Shown: positions 44,853-53,289 of the stretch, piece after piece
Layout: each line of letters starts with the position of its first letter
Numbering within the stretch: the stretch's first letter is position 1
NCBI RefSeq assembly: GCF_918741275.1
Contig: NZ_CAKKNA010000004.1
Location: 62,001-126,000, forward strand
Reading direction: 5' to 3'
Source of the DNA: Bacillus sp. CECT 9360
GTDB lineage: Bacteria; Bacillota; Bacilli; Bacillales; DSM-1321
Length of the DNA stretch: 64,000 bases
Notes under the pieces: model-generated
The model's database searches: none
Told to the model about the DNA's origin: nothing
What the model saw: the letters and a program-made list of their open reading frames with translations, nothing else
Position numbers and translations under genes: made by a program

Positions 44853-45635
44853 CTATTCAGGCTTTGTGGTGATATCTTCTCCAAAGTATTTGTTGCTGAT
44901 TTTCGATAATGTTCCATCCTTACGAAGGTTTTCTAGCGCCTCATTTACGCGCTTTAACAGCTGTGGATTATCCTGCGGCAAGACAACTGCCTGTTCACTC
45001 CGTTCAATCAGCTGGCGGCCTTCGATTTTGAAACCTTCCTTCGCGGCTGTTTTGCCTGTTACAAAGTCGGTGATTACGGCATCATGACGGCCGCCATCCA
45101 ATGCTTTCAACGCTGTTATATCACTGTCATATACTTTCACGTTGTTTGTATATCTGGACGCGGTATCGGCATATGTCGAACCTTTTGCAGCGGCTACTTC
45201 CTTGCCTTTAAGATCATCGATAGTTTTAATGCCGCTGTCTGGCCTTACGAAGATTTGCGGACCTGAATAGTAATAGGGTGTCGAGAATGAGACATGCTTC
45301 GCGCGCTGTTCATTTATTGTATGACTCGCAACCGCTGCGTCAGCCCGTCCGGTTTTGACGCCTTCGACAATCCCTTTAAATTTTATGCGCTTCTCGACCG
45401 GCTTTAACCCTAATTCTTCAGCAATGGCCTTGCCGACCTCGATATCGAATCCGGTTAGTTCCATATCATCTGTCGTGTAGCTGAACGGTTTAAATTCTCC
45501 GGAAGCCGCGTATACAAAGGTATCCTCATCTATTAGCTTAGAGCCGTCATCCAACCTGTCTTTCTCAGCACAGCCTGATAGAAAGGCGAGTAGTAAAAGG
45601 GATGATGATAGGGCTAGCTTGATTTTCATTTTCAT
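44853..45635 (-). CDS. Polar amino-acid ABC importer, substrate-binding lipoprotein (second system)
   Basis: 260 residues, lipobox LSGC at about residue 22. Family 3 fold: DMELTGFDIEVGKAIAEELG, the specificity segment RIKFKGIVEGVKTGRADAAV, and the end DGTLSKISNKYFGEDI, which resembles cystine-type (TcyA-like) binding proteins. The usual Arg of the ligand carboxylate site appears to be in INEQRAKHVSFS. Cystine or another polar amino acid is likely; it is not the same specificity class as the binding protein at 27.7 kb, which carries PMDFGGII. Confidence 0.9.
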   Translation of the reverse strand: MKMKIKLALSSSLLLLAFLSGCAEKDRLDDGSKLIDEDTFVYAASGEFKPFSYTTDDMELTGFDIEVGKAIAEELGLKPVEKRIKFKGIVEGVKTGRADAAVASHTINEQRAKHVSFSTPYYYSGPQIFVRPDSGIKTIDDLKGKEVAAAKGSTYADTASRYTNNVKVYDSDITALKALDGGRHDAVITDFVTGKTAAKEGFKIEGRQLIERSEQAVVLPQDNPQLLKRVNEALENLRKDGTLSKISNKYFGEDITTKPE

Positions 45636-45780
45636 GCGTGATCGTTTTCTCCCTTCAGGATTTAAGGACTAATAGTTACCTAGTTAGTTAACTACCCTAA
45701 ATCCCGGTTAAATAATCTTGTGGAATCACAAAGGAAAAATATACAACCTTAAACAAATGTAAAATATGATCGAAATTTAT

Positions 45781-46410
45781 TTAAAAATATGAATATTCAA
45801 CTCTGACTGCAGCGGGAATGTCTAATTCTCCCGGCTGAATGGGAGTGGCGGCATTTTTTAATAGAGCTGTGGACTGGAATAGGATTGGCTGGTTAACACT
45901 GACTTCTTGGACGAGATCCGGTGTTTTGTTGAGGGTAACACCGAGTACTTTTGCAAGGGAGGTGGCTTTTTCGCGAGCATTTTCGACGGCAAGGGAAAGG
46001 GCTTGATTATAATAAGCCTCCTGATTTGAAAGGGTAAACTGTAAGCTCGATACTGTATTGGCACCATTACTAACAGCCGTATCCAGAATCTCTCCCACTT
46101 GTTTTATGTTACTTATGGTTATTTGAATAAGGTGAGTCACTTTATAACCCCTGAAGATTTGCATTGCTTCCTGGTAATCGTATTGGGGTTCAATCCGATA
46201 CTCAACAGTTCTTATTTGGTTCTCCGGTATACCTAAACCGGTAATCGAATTTATTACTTTGGATATGGCGTTTGCGTTTTCCTGTTGGGCGACTGCGGGG
46301 TCTTTGTTCTCTGTGATAACACCTAATTTAATAATTGCTTGATCGGGAGCAGCCAGAATGGTTTCCTCTCCTGAAACGATCAAGGTATTCGATTTATTAT
46401 GATTGCTCAA
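45781..46410 (-). CDS. SIMPL-domain (DUF541) protein
   Basis: 209 residues from TTG 46410, 6 bases after AGCAGGTG. SIMPL features: the start ILAAPDQAIIKLGVITENKD, QIRTVEYRIEPQYDYQ, GYKVTHLIQITISNIKQVGEILDTAV and NAREKATSLAKVLGV. No signal peptide is visible, unlike periplasmic BP26-type members, so a cytoplasmic or non-classical location is likely. The function of the family is poorly defined. Confidence 0.85.
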   Translation of the reverse strand: MSNHNKSNTLIVSGEETILAAPDQAIIKLGVITENKDPAVAQQENANAISKVINSITGLGIPENQIRTVEYRIEPQYDYQEAMQIFRGYKVTHLIQITISNIKQVGEILDTAVSNGANTVSSLQFTLSNQEAYYNQALSLAVENAREKATSLAKVLGVTLNKTPDLVQEVSVNQPILFQSTALLKNAATPIQPGELDIPAAVRVEYSYF

Positions 46411-46544
46411 TGCTTTCACCTGCTTTCCGCACAATGTGCTTATTAGACAATGTACGGGAAACCGGGTGGTAAAATGACTTTTATTTGGTACAGAAACAAT
46501 TCAAAGAGGGGAAGATGGGGTTAACAAAAGAAAAACCCCTTCAG

Positions 46545-46602
46545 AAAAAAAGTACCCTATAGTGTAGACACTAAAAAAAGTCTACTTATAGGGTACTTTT
46601 TG
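46545..46602. repeat. Isolated long hairpin, possible insertion-sequence end remnant
   Basis: AAAAGTACCCTATA and TATAGGGTACTTTT pair, with an inner GTAGAC/GTCTAC stem, around a loop of ACTAAAAAAA. The arms resemble ends of IS3-like elements in form, but no transposase remains. It could also act as a bidirectional terminator. Confidence 0.5.
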
Positions 46603-46678
46603 TATAATGAAGAAATATTCCTTGCCTAAAAGACAATACGTGGAGGCGCTCCCAAATAGTAGTCTGATGGTACCTCTC

Positions 46679-47464
46679 TTATATATCCATCTCCCACCAC
46701 TTTTGTTCTTCTAGCTTCATTTGTTTTTCCGTTTGTTGAGGATAGGCGGTTCGGAATTTATGATGGTCAGCTGGGATGATTTCTACCATTTTTGCAATCA
46801 TATCTTCCGGGTCGAACTGGTTTTTTAACCCATCTTCCGCCTTTTTTATATCCTCTTTCCTCGTGAAGTTTTTCTCTTCATCGTACCATTTCCATAGCTC
46901 TTCTGCAGCGCGATCATTAAAGCCTGTCTTGAAGTCACCAGGGTTAATGGTGGCAACTTTTACTCCAAATCCTTTAAGTTCCAACTGCAGGGTATGGGCA
47001 ATTGCTTCAATCGCGTGCTTTGTAGCGGCATACGGACCGCCATATGGAGATGCTAAAATTCCAGAAATTGAACTCATAAAGACGATTTTTCCGCTTCCCT
47101 TTTCAACCATCTTCCGTGCAGCTATCTGTGCTGTTTCCAAGGTTGCGAAAACATTTACTGCAAAAAGTGCCCGAAGCCGGTCCATTGGCACTTCCCCGAG
47201 CGGCCCTCGTTCATTAATGGCAGCATTTGCAACAAATACGTCAAAATCATACTTCTCAATCTGTTTCAGATCCAAAGGGTTGGTAATATCGACTTTGATC
47301 ACCTCTATATCCAGTTCCAGGTCATTTGCTTCCCGCAGAAGGTCTGTTTTTTGAGAAGTCAGCTCTGTAGTCGCAATCACACGATGGCCTTTTTTGGCAA
47401 GACCAATTGCTGCACCTCTGCCAAGCCCGCTGCCTGCGCCTGTAATGAAAATTGTTTTGCCCAT
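46679..47464 (-). CDS. Short-chain dehydrogenase/reductase
   Basis: 261 residues from ATG 47464, 8 bases after GGAGG; the longer frame starts upstream of that site. Cofactor motif TGAGSGLGRGAAIGLA, NAA motif VFVANAAINERG, catalytic Ser in VFMSSISGILASPYGG and YxxxK as YAATKHAIEAIAH. A classical SDR oxidoreductase of unknown substrate; the segment after Gly12 (KKGHRVIATTEL) lacks the usual Arg for NADP, so NAD or NADP preference is unclear. Confidence 0.92.
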   Translation of the reverse strand: MGKTIFITGAGSGLGRGAAIGLAKKGHRVIATTELTSQKTDLLREANDLELDIEVIKVDITNPLDLKQIEKYDFDVFVANAAINERGPLGEVPMDRLRALFAVNVFATLETAQIAARKMVEKGSGKIVFMSSISGILASPYGGPYAATKHAIEAIAHTLQLELKGFGVKVATINPGDFKTGFNDRAAEELWKWYDEEKNFTRKEDIKKAEDGLKNQFDPEDMIAKMVEIIPADHHKFRTAYPQQTEKQMKLEEQKWWEMDI

Positions 47465-47717
47465 GTTAAATTCCTCCATTCGATTAGAGCATGCCAATTT
47501 ATTGTTCCCTATAGCAGTAAGGGCAAACCGAACATGGGCAAATTTACCGATTTCTTGCAGGATCAATGATGACGTCGCTCTACAATAACTACAGATATCA
47601 GTGGAATTTAAATAAGATGACCCCTGTTCAATAATGAGATCATCTCCTTAAAACTGCCTAGTCTTTTTTAAACTGTTCTTTACAAAGGGTACAATTTAGA
47701 AGGGGCTTGAGCCTTTC

Positions 47718-49262
47718 CTATTTTAAATCAACCTTCTTCAAAGGTTCGACAGCCGGGCCCTCCAAAACTTCTCCGCTAATAGAGAATCGCGAGGCGTGAC
47801 ATGGGCAATCCCATGTCCTTTCACCGCTGTTCCATTCTACTTCGCAGCCCATATGGGTACAGGTGGAATCAACAGCATGGAGCTGCCCGTCTTTATCGCG
47901 ATAGCAGCCTGCTTTGCTGCCGTTGATTTTTACAATCGCCGCTTCATCTTTTCCTAAATCATCTGGACCTTTATGAACCATGGCGAACTTACCTTGAATC
48001 AGATGCTTTGCGACATCGGCATTATCTTTAATTAAATTCTTAACGCCTGGTTTTGGATGGAAACGGGATGGAGTGTAGAGCTCTTCATAGCGGTTTTTCT
48101 TTTTGATAATAAGATCTTTTAGCAAATTAGCGGCTGCCGTGCTGTTTGTCATGCCCCATTTAGCATAGCCGGTCGCAATGAAAACATTCGGATGGTTTTC
48201 CGTAGCCGGGCCTACATAAGGGACTTTATCCATCGTTATGATATCCTGTGCTGACCAACGGTACGGAATCTCTTTAATACTGAAGACTTCTTCGCTGAAG
48301 GCTTTCAGTGCAGCATAATGTTCAAACGTCGAAATTCCCTGTCCGGTTTTGTGGCCCTCGCCTCCGACCAGAATAAGTTTTTCTCCATCGATTTGCGTAT
48401 AACGCAACGAGCGGCTCGGACTGTCTGCGCTAATGTACATACCACCTGGATATTCCTGTTCCGCTTTTATCCCGAGTACATAGGAGCGCTCTGCGTGCAT
48501 TCTTGCAAAATAAAGGCCCATTTCATCGTTAAAAGGGAAGTGGGAGGCTGAAATAACATATTTGCAGCTGATGGTTTGTCCATTTCTTGTCAGGATTTTA
48601 GGTGTATCTCCGTCTTCTACTTTCATTGCTGTTGTATGTTCAAATATTTTGCCGCCTGCTTCGGTAATCTGAGGAATAAGGGCAGTTAAATATTTTAATG
48701 GATGGAACTGCACCTGCTCTTTCATTACTACCGCTGCTTTACAGGGAATGGAGAAGGGGATTGTTTCCGTATACTCTCCGGGTATGCCGATCTTCTGGTA
48801 AGCTTTGATTTCATCCTGGATTTTGTTCACGTATTCTTCTGTTGCCGCGTAAACATAGGCATCCTCATATGTTAAATCACAATCAATTTTTAAATCTTTG
48901 ACAGTTTCTATGACAAATTCCATTGCCTCTTTGTTCGCTTCATAATATAGCTTTGCTTTTTCTTCACCTATGTCTTTAATAAGCTGATCATATATCAGGC
49001 CATGCTGCGCGGTTACTTTTGCTGTCGTATGCGCAGTTGTGCCATTTAGAATTTCCCCTGAATCAATGAGAACAATATTAAGGCCTTCCTTCGCCAGAAG
49101 ATAGGCAGCTGTGATTCCTGTGATTCCAGCGCCTACAATTGCTACGTCTGTTTCAATATCATGATCCAGCTTATCAAAGGTCGGGAAGTCAATTAGATCC
49201 CTCCAATATGGTTCAGGGTATTGCGGGAGTTGTTTTTTTTCCTTTTCTTCACTCATATACAT
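47718..49262 (-). CDS. FAD-dependent oxidoreductase with C-terminal Rieske domain (YhfW-like)
   Basis: 514 residues, GGAGG 5 bases before the first of two ATGs. The DAO-type FAD domain spans about 30-400: VAIVGAGITGITAAYLLAKE, then GTTAHTTAKVTAQHG and FIATGYAKWGMTNSTAAANL. Residues about 425-514 are a Rieske [2Fe-2S] domain with CTHMGCEVEW and CPCHASRFSISGEV, giving both Cys-x-His ligand pairs. This fused architecture matches YhfW-type proteins of Bacillus. The electron acceptor and substrate are unknown. Confidence 0.9.
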   Translation of the reverse strand: MYMSEEKEKKQLPQYPEPYWRDLIDFPTFDKLDHDIETDVAIVGAGITGITAAYLLAKEGLNIVLIDSGEILNGTTAHTTAKVTAQHGLIYDQLIKDIGEEKAKLYYEANKEAMEFVIETVKDLKIDCDLTYEDAYVYAATEEYVNKIQDEIKAYQKIGIPGEYTETIPFSIPCKAAVVMKEQVQFHPLKYLTALIPQITEAGGKIFEHTTAMKVEDGDTPKILTRNGQTISCKYVISASHFPFNDEMGLYFARMHAERSYVLGIKAEQEYPGGMYISADSPSRSLRYTQIDGEKLILVGGEGHKTGQGISTFEHYAALKAFSEEVFSIKEIPYRWSAQDIITMDKVPYVGPATENHPNVFIATGYAKWGMTNSTAAANLLKDLIIKKKNRYEELYTPSRFHPKPGVKNLIKDNADVAKHLIQGKFAMVHKGPDDLGKDEAAIVKINGSKAGCYRDKDGQLHAVDSTCTHMGCEVEWNSGERTWDCPCHASRFSISGEVLEGPAVEPLKKVDLK

Positions 49263-49438
49263 ACATACCTCCAGTAAAACTTTTTATCGTTTGCTATTCC
49301 TGATGATTTAGTCCATTAATTACCATACCCATTTTTTTCTGTTATACACGTTTTTTAGGCTGAGTCACATGAACCCGAATTGAAATTTAGGAGTGTTTAA
49401 ATAATTATGTTTTTTAGTAGAGGATAGGATTATTTGAA

Positions 49439-49582
49439 TGTTTACGATATTTGTATACTTGTTTACAAAAAAGAATACAACGTGTACAAAAAACGTACAC
49501 AAGTATACAAATATGTATACACGTTGATATGAAAGGATGTACACAACTTATCGTCATATGTTTACAAATGTGAATACAATTT
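49439..49582 (+). other. parC: parC-like centromere iteron array upstream of parM
   Basis: Ten sites of the form G[T/A]NTACA[A/C] (with weaker ACGTACAC, ATGTACAC and GTTTACGA variants) have their TAC starting at 49443, 49464, 49476, 49485, 49496, 49506, 49518, 49540, 49563 and 49575. Offsets 0, 21, 33, 42, 53, 63, 75, 97, 120, 132 follow multiples of about 11 bp, placing them on one face of the helix. An eleventh, out-of-phase GTATAC is at 49453. Location directly before an actin-type ATPase and a DNA-binding gene matches parC of type II partition systems. Confidence 0.75.
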
Positions 49583-49592
49583 GACTAGACGA

Positions 49593-49640
49593 TTATCCAC
49601 CGAAAGAAGTATTGACCAAACTATGAAACTTTTCTATTCT
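49593..49640 (+). promoter_or_regulatory. parM promoter with nearby DnaA-box-like 9-mer
   Basis: TTGACC (49612-49617), 17 bases, TATTCT (49635-49640). It lies immediately after the iteron array, so array-bound ParR could autoregulate it. TTATCCACC at 49593-49601 matches the DnaA box in 8 of 9 positions and may be chance. Confidence 0.5.
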
Positions 49641-49698
49641 TAAATAAATGTGCCATCACATTTTCCTATTGGCATATAAAAGAGAAGGGAATGGTTTT

Positions 49699-50898
49699 GT
49701 GAGTAATTCTAGAATAGCAGCAGTAGATGTTGGTAATGATGCCATCAAAGCTTTGTTTGGAAAGTTAGACTCGGAGCTTTACATACCTAATGTAGTCGCA
49801 AGAGATACGGAGGACCGTCCCGTAATCGGAATCGAAGAACTAAATGAGCAAAACCCGATCGATGGAATCCATATCAGGGTCCACTCCCCTGCCCTTCAAG
49901 ACAATAATGTTATCTACCGGGTTGGCAATCTAGCAACGAAAAGTGATAATCCATCGGAGTTGGATCTCGGGAGCAGTAAATCCGAAGAAGATCAGACGTT
50001 GGTTATGCTTTTTGCAGCATTGGCATTGGATGCAGTTAAGGAAGAAAATGCCCAAATCTTCAAAAAAACCAATAATGTCGTAGATGCCACCTATTCTTTA
50101 GGGACAGGCCTTCCTCTTCGTGAAGTGAAAGAAGGAAAAGATGTCGGCTACCGCTCCAAACTTCTTGGATCTGTTCATCAGGTAGAGTTTTTGATCACGC
50201 CGAAATACCAGGGCATAAAGGTCAATATTAAATTTGATGATGTAAAAGTATATCCGGAAGGCTTTGCAGCATATATCAATTTAGTGATGGACAACGATTT
50301 GAATGTCATTAACAGAGATTTAATTGATAAGCGTATCCTTATTCAGGATATTGGTGGACTGTCAACGGATATTGCCGTTATTAAAAACCGTAAAGTTGAC
50401 GACGATAAAGCACAAGGCTTTAATCTCGGTGTTGCGGAAGCACTTGAAGCGATTAGAGAAGAAATTAGAAAGAAGCATGGTGTTGAACTCGACAGCAGAC
50501 GGGATGTCGTTGAAATCATCACGAAGAAAAATGATAGAAACCATCTTATGGTACGCGGAAGCCGAGTAAGCGTGCACGATATCACAGATCGCATTTTAGG
50601 TGAACTTGCCAAAAAACAATACCGTCATCTTCGCAATGTGTGGCAAAAGAATTCCCAGACGGAAATCTGCTATTTTGTCGGCGGTGGGGCCATTGTTTTG
50701 AAGGATTATTTAAAGACACTCAATAACAATTTAGATGGCTATAATATTGACTTCTTTGAAGATGAGAAGGAAAGCATCTGGATGATGGCTAATGCCTATT
50801 ATAAGCTTATTGCGGACTTCACCAGAAGGAAAGAGACGGAAAAACCAGCTAAATCAGAAAACAAAGTGGAAGACCAAAAAGCCGGCACAGCTAAATAG
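49699..50898 (+). CDS. parM: ParM/StbA-type actin-like segregation ATPase
   Basis: 399 residues from GTG 49699 (AGAAGGGA about 8 bases upstream). Actin-fold nucleotide motifs are in order: phosphate-1 AAVDVGNDAIKALFG (Asp10), phosphate-2 LIQDIGGLSTDIAVI (about 217), adenosine motif CYFVGGGAIVLKDYL (about 325). The lysine/glutamate-rich tail (from about 375) is disordered. In type II systems this protein polymerises on ParR-parC complexes to push replicons apart. The gene is preceded by a parC-like array and followed by a ParR-like gene 11 bases on. No plasmid replication, transfer or phage genes are near, so a chromosomal location is suggested. Confidence 0.88.
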   Translation: MSNSRIAAVDVGNDAIKALFGKLDSELYIPNVVARDTEDRPVIGIEELNEQNPIDGIHIRVHSPALQDNNVIYRVGNLATKSDNPSELDLGSSKSEEDQTLVMLFAALALDAVKEENAQIFKKTNNVVDATYSLGTGLPLREVKEGKDVGYRSKLLGSVHQVEFLITPKYQGIKVNIKFDDVKVYPEGFAAYINLVMDNDLNVINRDLIDKRILIQDIGGLSTDIAVIKNRKVDDDKAQGFNLGVAEALEAIREEIRKKHGVELDSRRDVVEIITKKNDRNHLMVRGSRVSVHDITDRILGELAKKQYRHLRNVWQKNSQTEICYFVGGGAIVLKDYLKTLNNNLDGYNIDFFEDEKESIWMMANAYYKLIADFTRRKETEKPAKSENKVEDQKAGTAK

Positions 50899-50909
50899 GC
50901 GGTGGTTAT

Positions 50910-51488
50910 ATGAAAAATACAATTCCCTCGGGCATCCAAAGGGGTCAGGCGATAACCTTCCGCCTTCCTTCTGATACTCCCGACCACATCATAAGGCAGC
51001 TTCAAAAGCTGAAAGAAACAGAGAAAAGAAACTTTTCAAGCAAAATTGCTGAGTTTGTGTTAGAAGGTGCAGGGAACAGCTCTATACAAGAAAGGGAAAT
51101 GATTAAGATTCCCTTGCCACAAAAATTGACCAAATCACAGCGGGACTGGTTGAAGCATGCTCATTCGGAAGCGCTTCTCGGCAGTATTCTTTATCAGTTA
51201 CTGACCGACCCGATGCGGGCAACGGCATTGCTTGCTTCAATGAATAGCAATGCAATGGAAATTGATGAGGCGTTATATTTACAGGAAGATGTGCCAGATT
51301 TACCAGACTCAATGGATTTGGAACAAGAAGCGACTGGGAATGAAGGATCTACCTCACAAGAAAATGATTTAGATGATTTTGATTGGAACCAGGCGGAGAT
51401 AAAGAATTCCAGTGAGAGCAAGGAAACAGAAGAGGAAGAAAGTCTAGATGACTTACTTGGAGACTTCTTGGCTCAAATGAATAAATAG
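50910..51488 (+). CDS. parR: ParR-like DNA-binding adaptor
   Basis: 192 residues, GGCGGTGG upstream. Residues about 12-52 suggest a ribbon-helix-helix: a strand (GQAITFRLPSDT), then helices HIIRQLQKLKETEKRNFSSK and IAEFVLEG. A middle helical domain follows (about 70-120). Residues about 125-185 are strongly acidic and low complexity, ending in the short amphipathic peptide SLDDLLGDFLAQMNK. In ParR of plasmid R1 the C-terminal peptide docks onto the ParM filament end, and this terminal helix could do the same. Identification as ParR rests mainly on position and layout. Confidence 0.75.
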   Translation: MKNTIPSGIQRGQAITFRLPSDTPDHIIRQLQKLKETEKRNFSSKIAEFVLEGAGNSSIQEREMIKIPLPQKLTKSQRDWLKHAHSEALLGSILYQLLTDPMRATALLASMNSNAMEIDEALYLQEDVPDLPDSMDLEQEATGNEGSTSQENDLDDFDWNQAEIKNSSESKETEEEESLDDLLGDFLAQMNK

Positions 51489-51493
51489 TAAAG

Positions 51494-51526
51494 AGGATGT
51501 CTGTTTGCTGCAGGCATCCTTTTTTG
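51494..51526 (+). terminator. Terminator after parR
   Basis: AGGATGTCTG and CAGGCATCCT around a short loop, then TTTTTT. Confidence 0.85.
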
Positions 51527-51558
51527 CATATAAAATAATATATATCTTTCCATATGAA

Positions 51559-51740
51559 TTAGTGTCTAGCTTCGGCGCCTAGCCCCGACGCACAGGACGT
51601 GACGGATTTTAGCTGATGGTCCTTACTTGACCCTCCTACGAGGTGCATCTTATGCTTGTCGGAGGCCCACAGGATGTGGGTCAGAACCGACGAAGACATA
51701 ATGATGGGGCGGTCTTAGTCGTTCTTCCTTACGCTTTTCT
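51559..51740. repeat. Bacillus-type intergenic repeat (TAGTGTCTAGCTTC... family)
   Basis: Opens with AGTGTCTAGCTTCGGCGCC and closes with CTTACGCTTTTCT, the frame of a repeat I know from many Bacillus intergenic regions. The interior (CACAGGACGTGACG, CCCACAGGATGTGGG) is divergent and shares CACAGGAtGTG-like words with the repeat at 22.9 kb. No coding potential. Confidence 0.55.
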
Positions 51741-51742
51741 AA

Positions 51743-53041
51743 CTAACTAGCCAGGAAGATAAGCTGATATAAGAAAAGAATGGCAAAGATATAGACAAGC
51801 GGGTGAACGTCGCGGAATTTTCTTTTGGCGATTTTCATGATGGGATAGGAAATGAAGCCAAGCGCAATACCGTTTGCGATACTCGAAGTTAGCGGCATAC
51901 TGACGATGACTAAAAATGCAGGGAAAGCTTCATCAAAATCGTGCCAATTAATTTCCGAAATATTTTTAATCATGAAGCTACCGACGATAATCAAACTCGG
52001 TGCGGTAATGGCTGTAACATCTGAAACCGCTCCTACCAGCGGACTGAAAAAAGCTGTAATAATAAATAAGACAGCGACAGTAAGTCCGGTCAAACCGGTC
52101 TTTCCGCCTGCCCCAACACCAGCCGAGGATTCAACGGAAGCAGCAGTTGGACTTGTCCCAAACATAGCTCCAACCGTAGTACCGATTGAGTCAGCAAAAA
52201 AGGCGCTGCCTGCCCGATCAAGTTTGCCTTCTCTTAATAAGCCGGCTTGTCTGACAATACCGAGCAAAGCTCCGGTTGTATCGAATAACATAACAAGCAG
52301 AAAAGAAAATACGACACCATACAACCCATATTGAATGACATCGTTAATGGATGTGATGGGATTAAAGACAACAAGTCCTTCAGGAAGGCGGGGGGTAGCC
52401 ACTAAACCATTTGTAAAATGGAGATGCCCAGTGAAATAAGCTATTGCCCCGGTAATAATCATCCCTATAAAAAGCGCACCTTGAATGTTCAACGTCATTA
52501 AAATGATTGTAATGACAATTCCGATTAAAGTCATTGCTACTTTCGGATCTTTGAAGTCACCAAGCGTGACCAAATTGGAAGGGTGATCGGCGACAATACC
52601 GGACAGGCGCAAACCGATGAAAGTAATAAACAGTCCGATACCAGCGCTGATTGCATGCTTTAGATTATGAGGAATAGCATCAATAAGCTTACTTCGGAAA
52701 GAGGTAAGAGAAAGAATTAAAAATAAAATTCCGGTAATAAAAACAGCGGAAAAAGCAATGGTATAAGGGATATCATTATTACCAAGCACTGAATAAGCAA
52801 AATACGCGTTTAACCCCATGGCCGGAGCAATAATAATTGGGTAGTTAGCAAAAAAAGCCATGCAGAGCGTTCCGACCACGGTAGCAATGATTGTAGCTGT
52901 AAAACCCTGATCGAAGGGTACTCCTGCATCTGATAAAATCATTGGGTTAACGACTATGATATACGCTATTGTTAAGAAGGTTGTAAGACCGGCAAGGATC
53001 TCTGTTTTAACACTGGTGTTTCTTTGTTTCAGTTTAAACAT
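51743..53041 (-). CDS. NCS2-family purine permease (guanine/hypoxanthine, PbuG-like)
   Basis: 432 residues from ATG 53041 (AAAGGAA upstream); the upstream extension to 53095 is out of family. About 12-14 membrane segments. AzgA/PbuG-branch features: EILAGLTTFLTIAYIIVVNP, IIAPAMGLNAYFAY, the substrate helix motif GTSPTAASVESSAGVGAGGKT and LFDTTGALLGIVRQAG. It imports hypoxanthine, guanine or adenine with H+. No purine riboswitch was recognised in the leader, although pbuG of B. subtilis carries one. Confidence 0.92.
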   Translation of the reverse strand: MFKLKQRNTSVKTEILAGLTTFLTIAYIIVVNPMILSDAGVPFDQGFTATIIATVVGTLCMAFFANYPIIIAPAMGLNAYFAYSVLGNNDIPYTIAFSAVFITGILFLILSLTSFRSKLIDAIPHNLKHAISAGIGLFITFIGLRLSGIVADHPSNLVTLGDFKDPKVAMTLIGIVITIILMTLNIQGALFIGMIITGAIAYFTGHLHFTNGLVATPRLPEGLVVFNPITSINDVIQYGLYGVVFSFLLVMLFDTTGALLGIVRQAGLLREGKLDRAGSAFFADSIGTTVGAMFGTSPTAASVESSAGVGAGGKTGLTGLTVAVLFIITAFFSPLVGAVSDVTAITAPSLIIVGSFMIKNISEINWHDFDEAFPAFLVIVSMPLTSSIANGIALGFISYPIMKIAKRKFRDVHPLVYIFAILFLYQLIFLAS

Positions 53042-53289
53042 ACTGACATTCCTTTCTACATACTGCGAACCAATCCGACTTCGTTTTAAGAACATGGATA
53101 TACGATCATTAGTATAGTCTTAAGTGAATCATGTTATAAGTTAAATTAGGAATCTGGCGGGGGCAATACCAGAGTAAAAATAAAAAAACTTTGGGCCGCT
53201 GTCAGATGGTGATGTCTCTCAATTAAATAGCCGAATAAATGATATACTAAGCAGATTAAAACAGATAAGAGAGAAGGTAGGCCAAATAA

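Noticed and set aside
46776..47354. 192-codon frame opposite the SDR gene
   Set aside because: Serine/phenylalanine-rich antisense translation of the SDR; no start signal or family features.
49593..49601. DnaA box next to the partition array, suggesting an origin
   Set aside because: A single 8-of-9 match with no cluster, no replication gene and no AT-rich unwinding element nearby; kept only as a note.
53042..53289. Possible purine riboswitch before the PbuG-like permease
   Set aside because: No conserved purine-aptamer core could be found on the minus strand.
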